Part shown: positions 45,637-53,515 of the stretch, piece by piece
Numbering within the stretch: position 1 is the stretch's first letter
Layout: each line of letters opens with the position of its first letter
Assembly (NCBI GenBank): GCA_019634625.1
Contig: JAHCBA010000014.1
Location: 62,001-126,000 of the forward strand
Length of the DNA: 64,000 nucleotides
Source of the DNA: Verrucomicrobiia bacterium
Lineage (GTDB): Bacteria > Verrucomicrobiota > Verrucomicrobiia > Limisphaerales > CAIMTB01
Direction: 5' to 3'
Made by a program: the position numbers and the translations under genes
The notes under the pieces: model-generated
Databases searched by the model: none
What the model was told of the DNA's origin: nothing
The model's input: only the letters and a program-made list of their open reading frames with translations

Positions 45637-46428
45637 TCACCCCTCCCGATCCCCGGACAGCACCGCCTCGATGCCCGCCCGCAATTCCGCCTGCACCGCA
45701 TCCACCGGCCGATCCCCGTCCACCATCGTGAACCCGTACTCCACCTGCAGATCCCGAAACGCCACCACCAGCCGCTTCTGGTACTCGATGAAGCTGTCGA
45801 ACATGTCGCTCGAAAAACCCAGATCCATCCCGCTCTCCCAGTAGTCCAGCGTGAAGTCCTTCGCGAAATTCCGCTCGATCAGGTTCTCCGGCGACACCTG
45901 CAGGTAGAACACCGCATCCGGCACCAGCGCCATCCCGTACAACTTCCGCAGCCACTCCCGGTCGATGCCCCGCACCAGGTCGCGCGCCATCAGCGTGTAG
46001 ATGTACCGGTCCGCCAGCACGATGCATCCCGCCCGCAATCCCGGCAGAATCACATTGTCGAGCTGGTCCGCAAAGTCGGTCGCATAAAACAGGCTGAGGG
46101 TCGTCCGGCTCAGCGTGTTCCGGTGCTTCGCCTCGTCCAGTTCCTCGCTCACCAGCGTCGATCGCTTCAAACCCACCTGGCTCGTCGCATGCCCCGTCCC
46201 CTCCAGCCAGTCCACCAGCCGCGCAATCTGCGTCGAACGCCCCGACCCATCCGCCCCCTCGATGACGATCAGCCGCCCGCCCAGATCCTCCGCCCGCACC
46301 CCGGGAATCCCATGCCCGTAAAACCGCTTCGCCGACGGCTTCAGCACCAGCACCTCCGGCGGCAGATCCCGCGGCGCCGGCGGACGCGAGCGGTTGCGGG
46401 AACGCGAGGGTCGGGGTGGCCGGTTCAT
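45637..46428 (-). CDS. Thymidylate-kinase-like protein with altered Walker A (Arg for Lys)
   Basis: A 263-residue P-loop protein of the dTMP-kinase family. It has a 50-residue basic N-terminal extension, then LIVIEGADGSGRSTQIARLV. The Walker A Lys (G-x-x-x-x-G-K-S/T) is replaced by Arg; the codon is CGT on the minus strand. Other family motifs are present: TLSLFYATDFADQLDNV, IVLADRYIYTLMARDLVRG (D-R-Y), PDAVFYLQVSPENLIERN. It follows a second family member by 3 bp in the same operon. The change and the extension suggest a specialised, perhaps regulatory or weakly active, paralogue rather than the housekeeping Tmk. Confidence 0.85.
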   Translation of the reverse strand: MNRPPRPSRSRNRSRPPAPRDLPPEVLVLKPSAKRFYGHGIPGVRAEDLGGRLIVIEGADGSGRSTQIARLVDWLEGTGHATSQVGLKRSTLVSEELDEAKHRNTLSRTTLSLFYATDFADQLDNVILPGLRAGCIVLADRYIYTLMARDLVRGIDREWLRKLYGMALVPDAVFYLQVSPENLIERNFAKDFTLDYWESGMDLGFSSDMFDSFIEYQKRLVVAFRDLQVEYGFTMVDGDRPVDAVQAELRAGIEAVLSGDREG

Positions 46429-46431
46429 GGT

Positions 46432-47112
46432 TCAGGACCGGCGGTAGGTGAACCGCGACGGCTCGATCAGTTTCTCCACCAGCCGTCGCACCCGCTGCTG
46501 CTGCGCCTCGATCGGCTGGCCGGCATCCACCAGCCGGAATTCCAGCTCCGTGCTCATCCACAGGTACTGCTCCAGCAGCCGCTCCTGGAACAGCCGGAAA
46601 CTCTCCCGCGGATCGGTCGAAAGCCGCAGATCCATCCCCGCCTCGAAATACTTCGGCTCCAGCCGCTCCGTCCGGATCCGGCTCAAACACAGCTCCAGCG
46701 GCGCCTTGAAGAAGAATGTCAGATGCGCCGGCATGGCGAATTCATAAATCCCCCGCACCCACCCCGGCGGACATCCCCGCACCACGTCCCGCGCGAAGGC
46801 CGCGTAGAAATACCGGTCCCACAACACCAGGTACCCCGCCCGCAACAGCGGCAGCACCTGCCGGTCGTACCGGTCCGCGAAATCCGTCGCGTGCAGCAGG
46901 GAAAACGTCGTCGGCGTCAGCAGTTCCCGGTTCTTCACCTTCGAAGTCGTGTTCCGCACCAGCTCCGACTCCTCCCACTCGCACAGAAACACCTTCACCC
47001 CCTGCATCTCGAGCCAGCGCTGCAACAGCCGGATCTGCGTGGACTTGCCCGACCCGTCGATCCCCTCGAAGGCAATCATCCGTCCCCGCATCCGTTCTGC
47101 GCCAGTACTCAT
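46432..47112 (-). CDS. Thymidylate-kinase-like protein (canonical P-loop)
   Basis: A 226-residue dTMP-kinase-family protein. MIAFEGIDGSGKSTQIRLLQ is a full Walker A with Lys. LLTPTTFSLLHATDFADRYD, LVLWDRYFYAAFARDVVRG (the D-R-Y motif) and PAHLTFFFKAPLELCLSRI follow. Compared with housekeeping Tmk, the nucleotide-specificity region is divergent (FAMPAHLTFFF instead of the usual PD-x-T-x-x-L-D), and the C-terminus (EFRLVDAGQPIEAQQQRVRR) is longer. It lies 6 bp after the RND pump and 3 bp before its paralogue. It may phosphorylate a nucleotide other than dTMP. Confidence 0.88.
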   Translation of the reverse strand: MSTGAERMRGRMIAFEGIDGSGKSTQIRLLQRWLEMQGVKVFLCEWEESELVRNTTSKVKNRELLTPTTFSLLHATDFADRYDRQVLPLLRAGYLVLWDRYFYAAFARDVVRGCPPGWVRGIYEFAMPAHLTFFFKAPLELCLSRIRTERLEPKYFEAGMDLRLSTDPRESFRLFQERLLEQYLWMSTELEFRLVDAGQPIEAQQQRVRRLVEKLIEPSRFTYRRS

Positions 47113-47118
47113 TGCGCC

Positions 47119-50100
47119 TCACTTCACCGCCATTGGTTCCGCCACCGGCGTCTCCACCGCCCTCCCCCGCCCCACCCAGGCCACCAGGTCGCTGAACAGC
47201 GTGTACACCATCGGGATCACCACCAGCGTCAGCACCGTGCTCGTCATCATCCCCCCCACCACCGCAATCCCCATCGGCCTCCGGCTCTCCGAACCGGCCC
47301 CAAATCCCACCGCGATCGGCAGGATTCCCGCCACCGTCGAAATCGCCGTCATCAGGATCGGCCGCAGCCGGATCGCCCCCGCCCGCACCATCGCCGCCGC
47401 CGGCTCCATGCCCTTGGCCCGCATCTGATTCGCAAACTCCACCAGCAGAATCCCGTTCTTCGTCACCAGCCCGATCAGCAGGACCATCCCAATCTGGCTG
47501 AACAGGTTGATGTTCATCGCCGGAATCGCCGGCAGAACCCCCAGCCTTACCAGCGACGACAATGCCCACAACGCCCCCAGCGCCCCGATCGCCGCCAGCG
47601 GCACCGTCAGCATCACCGTGAACGGATGAATCAAACTCTCGAACTGCGACGCCAGCACCATGAACACAATGATCAGCGCCAGCACGATCACCCACAAAAT
47701 CTCCCGCCCCGCGTCCCGCAAATCCCGGGATTCCCCGTACCACGAATACAGGAACCCATCACCCAGCTCCTGCTCCAGCAGGGCCTCCACCCGGTCCACC
47801 GCCGTCCCCATCGTCACCCCCACCGGCGTCGCCGAAATCGTCGCGCTCCGCAGCCGGTTGAACCGCTCGATCCGGTTCGGCGCCACCCCCACCACCCGCT
47901 CCACCACCGAACTCAACTGCACCAGCGCCCCGTCCCGGTTCCGGATGTACAGCCGGTCCAGATCCTGCGGTGTCAGCCGCGACGACCGCGCCAGTTGCGC
48001 AATCACATCGTACTCCTTCCCGTCCCGCTTGAGCCGTGACAAATCCAGGCCCCCGAACAGGATCTGCATCGTCCTCGACACGTCCTGCACCGACAACCCC
48101 AGCGCCGATGTCCGGTCCCGGTCGATCGAGACGCTCAGCTCCGGCTTGTTCATCTGGTACGAGGACTGGACATTCTGCAGGAACCCCGAGGCCCGCAGCA
48201 GATTCGCAATCCGCCCCGCCTCCACGTTCAGCGCCGCCAGGTCGTTCCCCTGGATCACCAGTTGAAACGGCGCACTGAAGCTCCGGTCGATCGCCTTCGG
48301 AATGTTCGGAATCGCAATCGCCCCCTCGATCTCCCGGAAAAACCGGCTCCTGAGCCCCCCGGGCCCGTTCACCAGCTCCTGCACCGACTTGTCCCGCTCG
48401 TCCGCCAGCTTCACGAACAGAATCCCGTTGTTCCCCTGCCCCGGTCCCCCGAATCCCGGCGCCACCAGGGACCCAAAGACATCCACCTCCGGCGTCTCCA
48501 ACAGAATCTCCTCCATCTCCCGCAGCATCCGGTCCGTGTACTCCGGCGTCGATCCTTCCGGCGCCACCACAAAACAAAACAGCCGGCCCTTGTCCTCCTC
48601 CGGCAGAAAATCCCCCTCGAGATGCTGGTACAGCCACACCGTGGTCAGCACCACCCCGGCCCCCACCGCCCCCGTGACCGCCAGCCGGCCCCCCGGCGAC
48701 CACCCCAGCATCCGCCCCAGCAGCCGCGTGTACAGGCTCGTCAACCCGTGCATCCCCGCCTCGAACCCCCGCACCAGGCTCCCCGGCCGCTTCTCCACCC
48801 GCCGCAAAATCCGCGACGACATCATCGGCGTCAGGGTCAACGCCACGAACGACGAAATGATCACCGACCCGGCGATGGCAATGGCGAACTCGACAAACAA
48901 CCGCCCCGTCGCGCTGGTCTGAAACGCCAGCGGCGTGAACACCGCCACCAGCGTCACCGTCGTCGCCACCACCGCGAACGTGATCTCCCGCATCCCCGCA
49001 AACGCCGCCTGCATCGGCGTCTGCCCCTCCTCGATGTGCCGGTGGATGTTCTCCAGCACCACGATCGCATCGTCCACCACCACCCCGATCGCCAGCACCA
49101 GCGCCAGCATGGTCAGGATGTTCACCGAGAACCCCAGCCAGTACAGCACCACGAAGTTCGCAATCAGCGACACCGGGATCGCAATCACCGGGATCAGCGT
49201 CGCCCGGAAATTGTGCAGGAACACGTAGATCACCACCACCACCAGCGCGAAGGCGATCCCCAGCGTCTCCCAAACCTGCCGGATCGCCCGCTCCACATAC
49301 ACCGACTCGTCGTACCCGATGTTCATCTCGATCCCCGCCGGCAGGGTCGGCTCGATCGCCGCCATCTCCGCCCGGATCCCGCTCGCCACCTCCACCGTGT
49401 TCGCCTTCGAGTTCTTGATGACCCCCAGGAAAATGCACGGCATCCCCATCTGCCGCGCCCGCGTCCGCTCGTTCTCCACCCCCTCCCGCGCCAGTCCAAT
49501 GTCCTGCAACCGCACAATCCGGTCCCCCTCCCGCGCCACCACCAGCCGGTTGAACTCTTCCACCGTCTTCAATTCCCCCAGCGTCTGGATGGTCATCTCC
49601 CGGTCGAGATTCTCCACCCGCCCGCTCGGCAGCTCGACGTTCTGCTCCCGCAACGCCTGCTGCACGTCCAGCACCGTCACCCGGTGCGCCGCCATCTTCT
49701 CCGCATCCAGTCCCAGACGCATGGCAAACCGCTGCTCGCCCCCGATCATCACCGACGACACCCCGGACACTGTCTGCAGCCGGTTCTTGATCTGCTGCTC
49801 CGCCAGGGTCGTCAGCTCCAGCGGCGTGAACCGGTCGCTTCGCATCCCAATCCACAACATCGGCCGCGCATCCGCATCCTGCTTCGCCACGATCGGTTCC
49901 TGGATGTCCTGCGGCAGCCGCCCCCGCACGCTCGCCACCCGATCCCGCACATCCTGCGTCGCCACCTCGATCGGCCGGGTCAGATGAAACTCGATGGTGA
50001 TGTTGCTCACCTGCTCCCGGCTCTGGCTCGTCAGCGTCTTGATCCCCTCAATGGTGTTGATCGCATCCTCGATCCGCTCCGTCACCTCCGTCTCCATCAC

Positions 50101-50271
50101 CCCCGCCGACGCCCCCGGATAAATCGTCGTCACACTCACCACCGGGGGATCGATGTCCGGCAGCTCCCGCACCGGCAGCCGCGTCAGCCCGATCGCCCCA
50201 AACAACACCAGGGCCAGGCTCATCATCGACGTGAACACCGGCCGGCGGATGCAGATCTCGGGCAGTTGCAT
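47119..50271 (-). CDS. RND efflux permease, HAE1 type
   Basis: A 1050-residue inner-membrane proton-driven efflux pump. It starts MQLPEICIRRPVFTSMMSLA with the first transmembrane helix; twelve helices and two large periplasmic loops follow the AcrB plan. Motifs include DPPVVSVTTIYPGASAGVME, GVVVDDAIVVLENIHRHIEE (helix 4 with the paired Asp residues for proton relay), FMVLASQFESLIHPFTVMLT and GIAVVGGMMTSTVLTLVVIP. It lies 15 bp after the membrane-fusion partner. No TolC-type outer-membrane gene is in the operon. The substrate is unknown; HAE1 pumps usually export hydrophobic and amphiphilic compounds. Confidence 0.95.
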   Translation of the reverse strand: MQLPEICIRRPVFTSMMSLALVLFGAIGLTRLPVRELPDIDPPVVSVTTIYPGASAGVMETEVTERIEDAINTIEGIKTLTSQSREQVSNITIEFHLTRPIEVATQDVRDRVASVRGRLPQDIQEPIVAKQDADARPMLWIGMRSDRFTPLELTTLAEQQIKNRLQTVSGVSSVMIGGEQRFAMRLGLDAEKMAAHRVTVLDVQQALREQNVELPSGRVENLDREMTIQTLGELKTVEEFNRLVVAREGDRIVRLQDIGLAREGVENERTRARQMGMPCIFLGVIKNSKANTVEVASGIRAEMAAIEPTLPAGIEMNIGYDESVYVERAIRQVWETLGIAFALVVVVIYVFLHNFRATLIPVIAIPVSLIANFVVLYWLGFSVNILTMLALVLAIGVVVDDAIVVLENIHRHIEEGQTPMQAAFAGMREITFAVVATTVTLVAVFTPLAFQTSATGRLFVEFAIAIAGSVIISSFVALTLTPMMSSRILRRVEKRPGSLVRGFEAGMHGLTSLYTRLLGRMLGWSPGGRLAVTGAVGAGVVLTTVWLYQHLEGDFLPEEDKGRLFCFVVAPEGSTPEYTDRMLREMEEILLETPEVDVFGSLVAPGFGGPGQGNNGILFVKLADERDKSVQELVNGPGGLRSRFFREIEGAIAIPNIPKAIDRSFSAPFQLVIQGNDLAALNVEAGRIANLLRASGFLQNVQSSYQMNKPELSVSIDRDRTSALGLSVQDVSRTMQILFGGLDLSRLKRDGKEYDVIAQLARSSRLTPQDLDRLYIRNRDGALVQLSSVVERVVGVAPNRIERFNRLRSATISATPVGVTMGTAVDRVEALLEQELGDGFLYSWYGESRDLRDAGREILWVIVLALIIVFMVLASQFESLIHPFTVMLTVPLAAIGALGALWALSSLVRLGVLPAIPAMNINLFSQIGMVLLIGLVTKNGILLVEFANQMRAKGMEPAAAMVRAGAIRLRPILMTAISTVAGILPIAVGFGAGSESRRPMGIAVVGGMMTSTVLTLVVIPMVYTLFSDLVAWVGRGRAVETPVAEPMAVK

Positions 50272-50286
50272 GGCTCCTCCTCGCTC

Positions 50287-51369
50287 TCACGTCTTCGCCG
50301 GCAGATACGGCGCCGCCGAGGCCTCCGGCGCCAGCATCACCCGCATCCCCGGCGCCACCTTCTGCAATCCCTCCACCACCACCCGCTCCCCCGCCTCCAG
50401 TCCCTCCAGAATCTCCACCCGCGCCGGCAGCCGGAGTCCCACCCGCACCGGACGCACCGATACCGTGTCCTCCGCCCCCACCACCATCACCGTCGCCCGG
50501 TCCCCATCCAGAATCTGGCTCAACGCCGCCTCCGGAATCACCACCGCCTGCTCCCGTACCTCCAGCGTCAGGTTCAAATTCGCAAACATCCCCGGCTTCA
50601 GCAGCCGCTCCTCATTCGGCACCTCCGCCTTGACCAGCATCGTCCGGGTGACCGGCTCCACAAACGGCGCCACGAAAAACACCTCCCCCCGGAACTGCCG
50701 GTCCCTCCACGCCGCCACCCGGATCTCGACGGACTGCCCCACCCGCACCCGCCCCACATACCGTTCCGGCACGTTGAACTCCACCTTCACCGTGTCCAGA
50801 TCCACCAGCCACGTCAGCGTGGTCGCCCGCGTCACCAGTTGACCCGGACTCACCTGCCGCGCCCCCACCACCCCCGCAAACGGCGCCCGGATCCGCGCCT
50901 CCTCCACCGCCCGCCGCCGCCCCGCCACTGCCGCCTCATCCGCCGCCAGACGCGACGCCGCCTGGTCAAATTCCTGGTTCGAGATCAACCGGGCCCCCAG
51001 CAGTTCCCTCGACCGGTCGTACGTCTGCTGACTCAATTGCAGCGCCGCCTCCGACTCCTCCAGCGCCGCCTGCAACCGCGTCTCATCCAGCGTCACCAGC
51101 AACGCCCCCTCCTTCACATCCTCCCCCTCCCGGAACAGGATCGACTCCACAAACCCGTCCGACTCCGACCGCACCTCCACCTGCTCGTTCGCCACCAGCG
51201 ACCCCACCACCGCCAGCGTCTCCTCCACCGACTGCCGCACCGCCGTCACCGCCACCACCTGGATCGTCGGCGCCCCCCCACCGCCCGCCTCGGCCCCTGG
51301 CTTGCACCCGCTCCACACCCCCCCCATCAACAGCAAAACCACGCTTAAACTCGTGAGATGGCGCGACAT
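50287..51369 (-). CDS. RND efflux periplasmic adaptor subunit
   Basis: A 360-residue membrane-fusion protein. I chose ATG 51369 (MSRHLTSLSVVLLLMGGVWS) because it gives an N-terminal signal followed by GCKPG, which may be a lipoprotein Cys. The barrel-sandwich hybrid, helical hairpin and beta-barrel are visible: VVGSLVANEQVEVRSESDGF, LLVTLDETRLQAALEESEAA, LGARLISNQEFDQAASRLAA, RAPFAGVVGARQVSPGQLVT, FNVPERYVGRVRVGQSVEI. The C-terminal membrane-proximal domain ends at GLQKVAPGMRVML. It links the pump at 47119 to an outer-membrane factor encoded elsewhere. The 117-bp duplication lies in its upstream region. Confidence 0.93.
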   Translation of the reverse strand: MSRHLTSLSVVLLLMGGVWSGCKPGAEAGGGGAPTIQVVAVTAVRQSVEETLAVVGSLVANEQVEVRSESDGFVESILFREGEDVKEGALLVTLDETRLQAALEESEAALQLSQQTYDRSRELLGARLISNQEFDQAASRLAADEAAVAGRRRAVEEARIRAPFAGVVGARQVSPGQLVTRATTLTWLVDLDTVKVEFNVPERYVGRVRVGQSVEIRVAAWRDRQFRGEVFFVAPFVEPVTRTMLVKAEVPNEERLLKPGMFANLNLTLEVREQAVVIPEAALSQILDGDRATVMVVGAEDTVSVRPVRVGLRLPARVEILEGLEAGERVVVEGLQKVAPGMRVMLAPEASAAPYLPAKT

Positions 51370-51695
51370 CAAGTCCGGCCAAAGTAGGTAGCCCCCTCCC
51401 GCACCGTCAATCGCGAACCCCACCCCCGCGTCCCCGCCCCGCCAAACCGGTTGGGTGTACACGCTTCAGCGTGAGCCTTCCAAACCACCCCGACACTCCA
51501 GCGCGCGTGCACACCAAACCAACTCCGACCCACCCTCCACCCCCGCGTCCCCGCCCCGCCAAACCGGTTGGGTGTACACGCTTCAGCGTGAGCCTCCCAA
51601 GTCACCCCGACACTCCAGCGCGTGCACACCAAACCAAGTCCGACCCACACCAACCCCGGCGATGGAGCACGCGGGTCTCCCGGCCTCCCGCCGCC
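51370..51695. other. 326-bp spacer with tandem duplication
   Basis: The spacer between the adaptor start and the DUF1501 stop, both on the minus strand, holds two copies of a 117-bp unit described separately. No coding frame is convincing, and no promoter could be placed. Confidence 0.55.
51420..51651. repeat. 117-bp tandem duplication
   Basis: Unit 1 spans 51420-51536 and unit 2 51537-51651, nearly identical. Each has GCCAAACCGGTTGGGTGTAC (with an AACCGGTT palindrome), the hairpin CACGCTTCAGCGTG, and GCGTGCACACCAAACCAA. A few substitutions and a 2-bp deletion separate them. It lies directly upstream of the RND adaptor gene. Confidence 0.85.
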
Positions 51696-53168
51696 TCACG
51701 CCAGAATGGGCTGCACAACGTGGGCCTCGGCGTCCACTCCCGTCAGCTTCTGATCGAGGCCCTGGAACCGGTAGGTGAACCGGCGATGGTCGATCCCCAG
51801 CAGGTGCAGCACCGTGGCATGCAAATCCCGCACGTGAACCGGATCCCGCACGATGTTGTAACTGAAATCGTCGGTCTCGCCGTGGATCGTCCCGCCCCGG
51901 ATCCCCCCGCCGGCCAGCCACATGGTGAAACAGCGCGGGTGATGATCCCGCCCGTAATTCTCCCGCGATAATCCGCCCTGGCTGTAAATCGTCCGCCCGA
52001 ACTCGCCGCCCCACAGAATCAGCGTGTCCTCGAACAGACCCCGCGCCTTCAGGTCGTGGATCAGTCCGTAGGTCGCCTGATCGATGTCCCGGCATTGCAT
52101 CGGCAGTCGCCCGGCGACATTGCCGTGGTGATCCCAGTTGTTGAGATAGACCTGCACGAACCGCACCCCTCGTTCGAGAAGACGCCGTGCCATGAGACAC
52201 GTGGACGCATAGGTCCCCGGCTTCCGCGCCTCGTCGCCGTACAGGCTCCAGGTGCTGTCCGGTTCGTCCGAGATCCTCGTGAGTTCGGGCACGCTGGTCT
52301 GCATCCGGAACGCCATCTCGAACTGCTGGATGCGCGTGTGGGTCTCGGGATCGCCGATCGCCGCGTGCTTCAACTCGTTCAACCGGCGCAGGCCGTCGAG
52401 CTGGTGACGCCGCAGCGCCGCCGGCACGCCCGGCGGATCGTTGATGAACAGGATCGGGTCGCCCTGGCTCCGGAAGGACACACCCGCGTGTTCGCCCGAC
52501 AGAAATCCGCTCGACCACAGCCGTCCGCTGATGGCCTGGATCTGCTCCTTGTTCGTCGGCTCGGCCACCAGCACGACAAACGTCGGCAGATTCTCGTTCA
52601 TGGATCCGAGCCCGTAGCTGATCCACGAACCCATGCAGGCCCGCCCCGGAACCATGCTCCCGGTCTGCATATGCAGGATCGCCGGCTCATGGTTGATGGC
52701 CTCGGTGTGCATCGATCGGATGAAGGCCATGTCGTCCACGCACCGCGCCGTCCACGGCAGCAGCTCGGTGTTCATCCACAACCCGCACTGCCCCGCCGGC
52801 TGAAAGCCCCACTTCGACGGCGCGATCGGGAACCGCGACTGCCCCGAGGTCATCGTCGTCAACCGCTGCCCCATCCGCACCGAATCCGGCAGCTCCTTGT
52901 CGTACCAGTTCGCCATCACCGGCTTGTGGTCGAACAGGTCCATCTGCGACGGGCCGCCCACCATGTGCAGGTACAGCACCCGCTTCACCTTCGGCGCATG
53001 GTGCGGCCGGATCGCGCCGCCCCCGGCCGCGCCGGAAACATCCTCGCCCCACAACCGCATCCGCGGTCCAAGCAACGAGGCCAGCGCCGCAAAGCCCAGC
53101 GCGTTTCGCCCGCGCCCAAAGAACTGGCGCCGCGTCTCCAGACGGATCGTCTCGTCAATCAAGCTCAT
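51696..53168 (-). CDS. DUF1501 protein
   Basis: A 490-residue DUF1501 protein. It begins MSLIDETIRLETRRQFFGRG, where TRRQFF is a weak twin-arginine-like motif, followed by a hydrophobic stretch ALGFAALASLLG. Core motifs are VLYLHMVGGPSQMDLFDHKP, RSMHTEAINHEPAILHMQTG, NNWDHHGNVAGR, ILWGGEFGRTIYSQG, GRDHHPRCFTMWLAGGG and VRDLHATVLHLLGIDHRRFT. The Asp/His residues parallel those of the alkaline-phosphatase-like fold. It is the downstream partner of the PSCyt1 gene at 53516, separated from it by a 347-bp gap in which a MITE-like element sits. Confidence 0.93.
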   Translation of the reverse strand: MSLIDETIRLETRRQFFGRGRNALGFAALASLLGPRMRLWGEDVSGAAGGGAIRPHHAPKVKRVLYLHMVGGPSQMDLFDHKPVMANWYDKELPDSVRMGQRLTTMTSGQSRFPIAPSKWGFQPAGQCGLWMNTELLPWTARCVDDMAFIRSMHTEAINHEPAILHMQTGSMVPGRACMGSWISYGLGSMNENLPTFVVLVAEPTNKEQIQAISGRLWSSGFLSGEHAGVSFRSQGDPILFINDPPGVPAALRRHQLDGLRRLNELKHAAIGDPETHTRIQQFEMAFRMQTSVPELTRISDEPDSTWSLYGDEARKPGTYASTCLMARRLLERGVRFVQVYLNNWDHHGNVAGRLPMQCRDIDQATYGLIHDLKARGLFEDTLILWGGEFGRTIYSQGGLSRENYGRDHHPRCFTMWLAGGGIRGGTIHGETDDFSYNIVRDPVHVRDLHATVLHLLGIDHRRFTYRFQGLDQKLTGVDAEAHVVQPILA

Positions 53169-53515
53169 CGGTTCCTATAGGTTGGGCTTTGAATTCCACT
53201 GACCCGAAAAGTTCCCTGATCCACGCCCGCGGGTTCCGGCCCCCGCCCCGGTGAACGACCCGCATCCCGGCAACGAAAACCCGCTCCACCCCCGTGCATC
53301 CCGGAGTTGTGGATGAGGAGGCAGCGAACCGGAGGGACGAGCTCGGCGAGTCCTCAACCCAACGCTCCACACCGTTGCGGCCTCGTGGAACCCGGCCCTC
53401 CGAAGCACCGCCTGGCGGAGTTCGCACCTCACCCACAACTCCGGGATGCACCGGCCCCACCCCCGCTTCGCGCTTCGCGATTCGCGATCCCCCATTCCCC
53501 ATTCACGATTCGCCA
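53169..53515. other. 347-bp spacer with MITE-like copy C
   Basis: The gap between the paired PSCyt1 and DUF1501 genes has no gene. It holds a full 159-bp class element (53294-53451). In the pair at 25.2 kb the same gap is only 35 bp, so the extra length is largely due to the insertion. Confidence 0.6.
53294..53451 (-). mobile_element. 158-bp MITE-like element, copy C (inverted)
   Basis: Both ends are perfect: GTGCATCCCGGAGTTGTGG at the left and CCACAACTCCGGGATGCAC at the right, a 19-bp terminal inverted repeat. Its reverse complement aligns over its full length with copies A and B. It lies inside a probable operon, between the PSCyt1 stop and the DUF1501 start. Confidence 0.88.

Noticed and set aside
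45637-46428. Calling this gene the housekeeping thymidylate kinase (tmk)
   Set aside because: The Walker A Lys is replaced by Arg and a 50-residue extension is present, so a firm tmk label is not justified.
51420-51651. Tandem repeat as a possible CRISPR array
   Set aside because: There are only two units of 117 bp that are similar over their full length, with no variable spacers and no cas genes.
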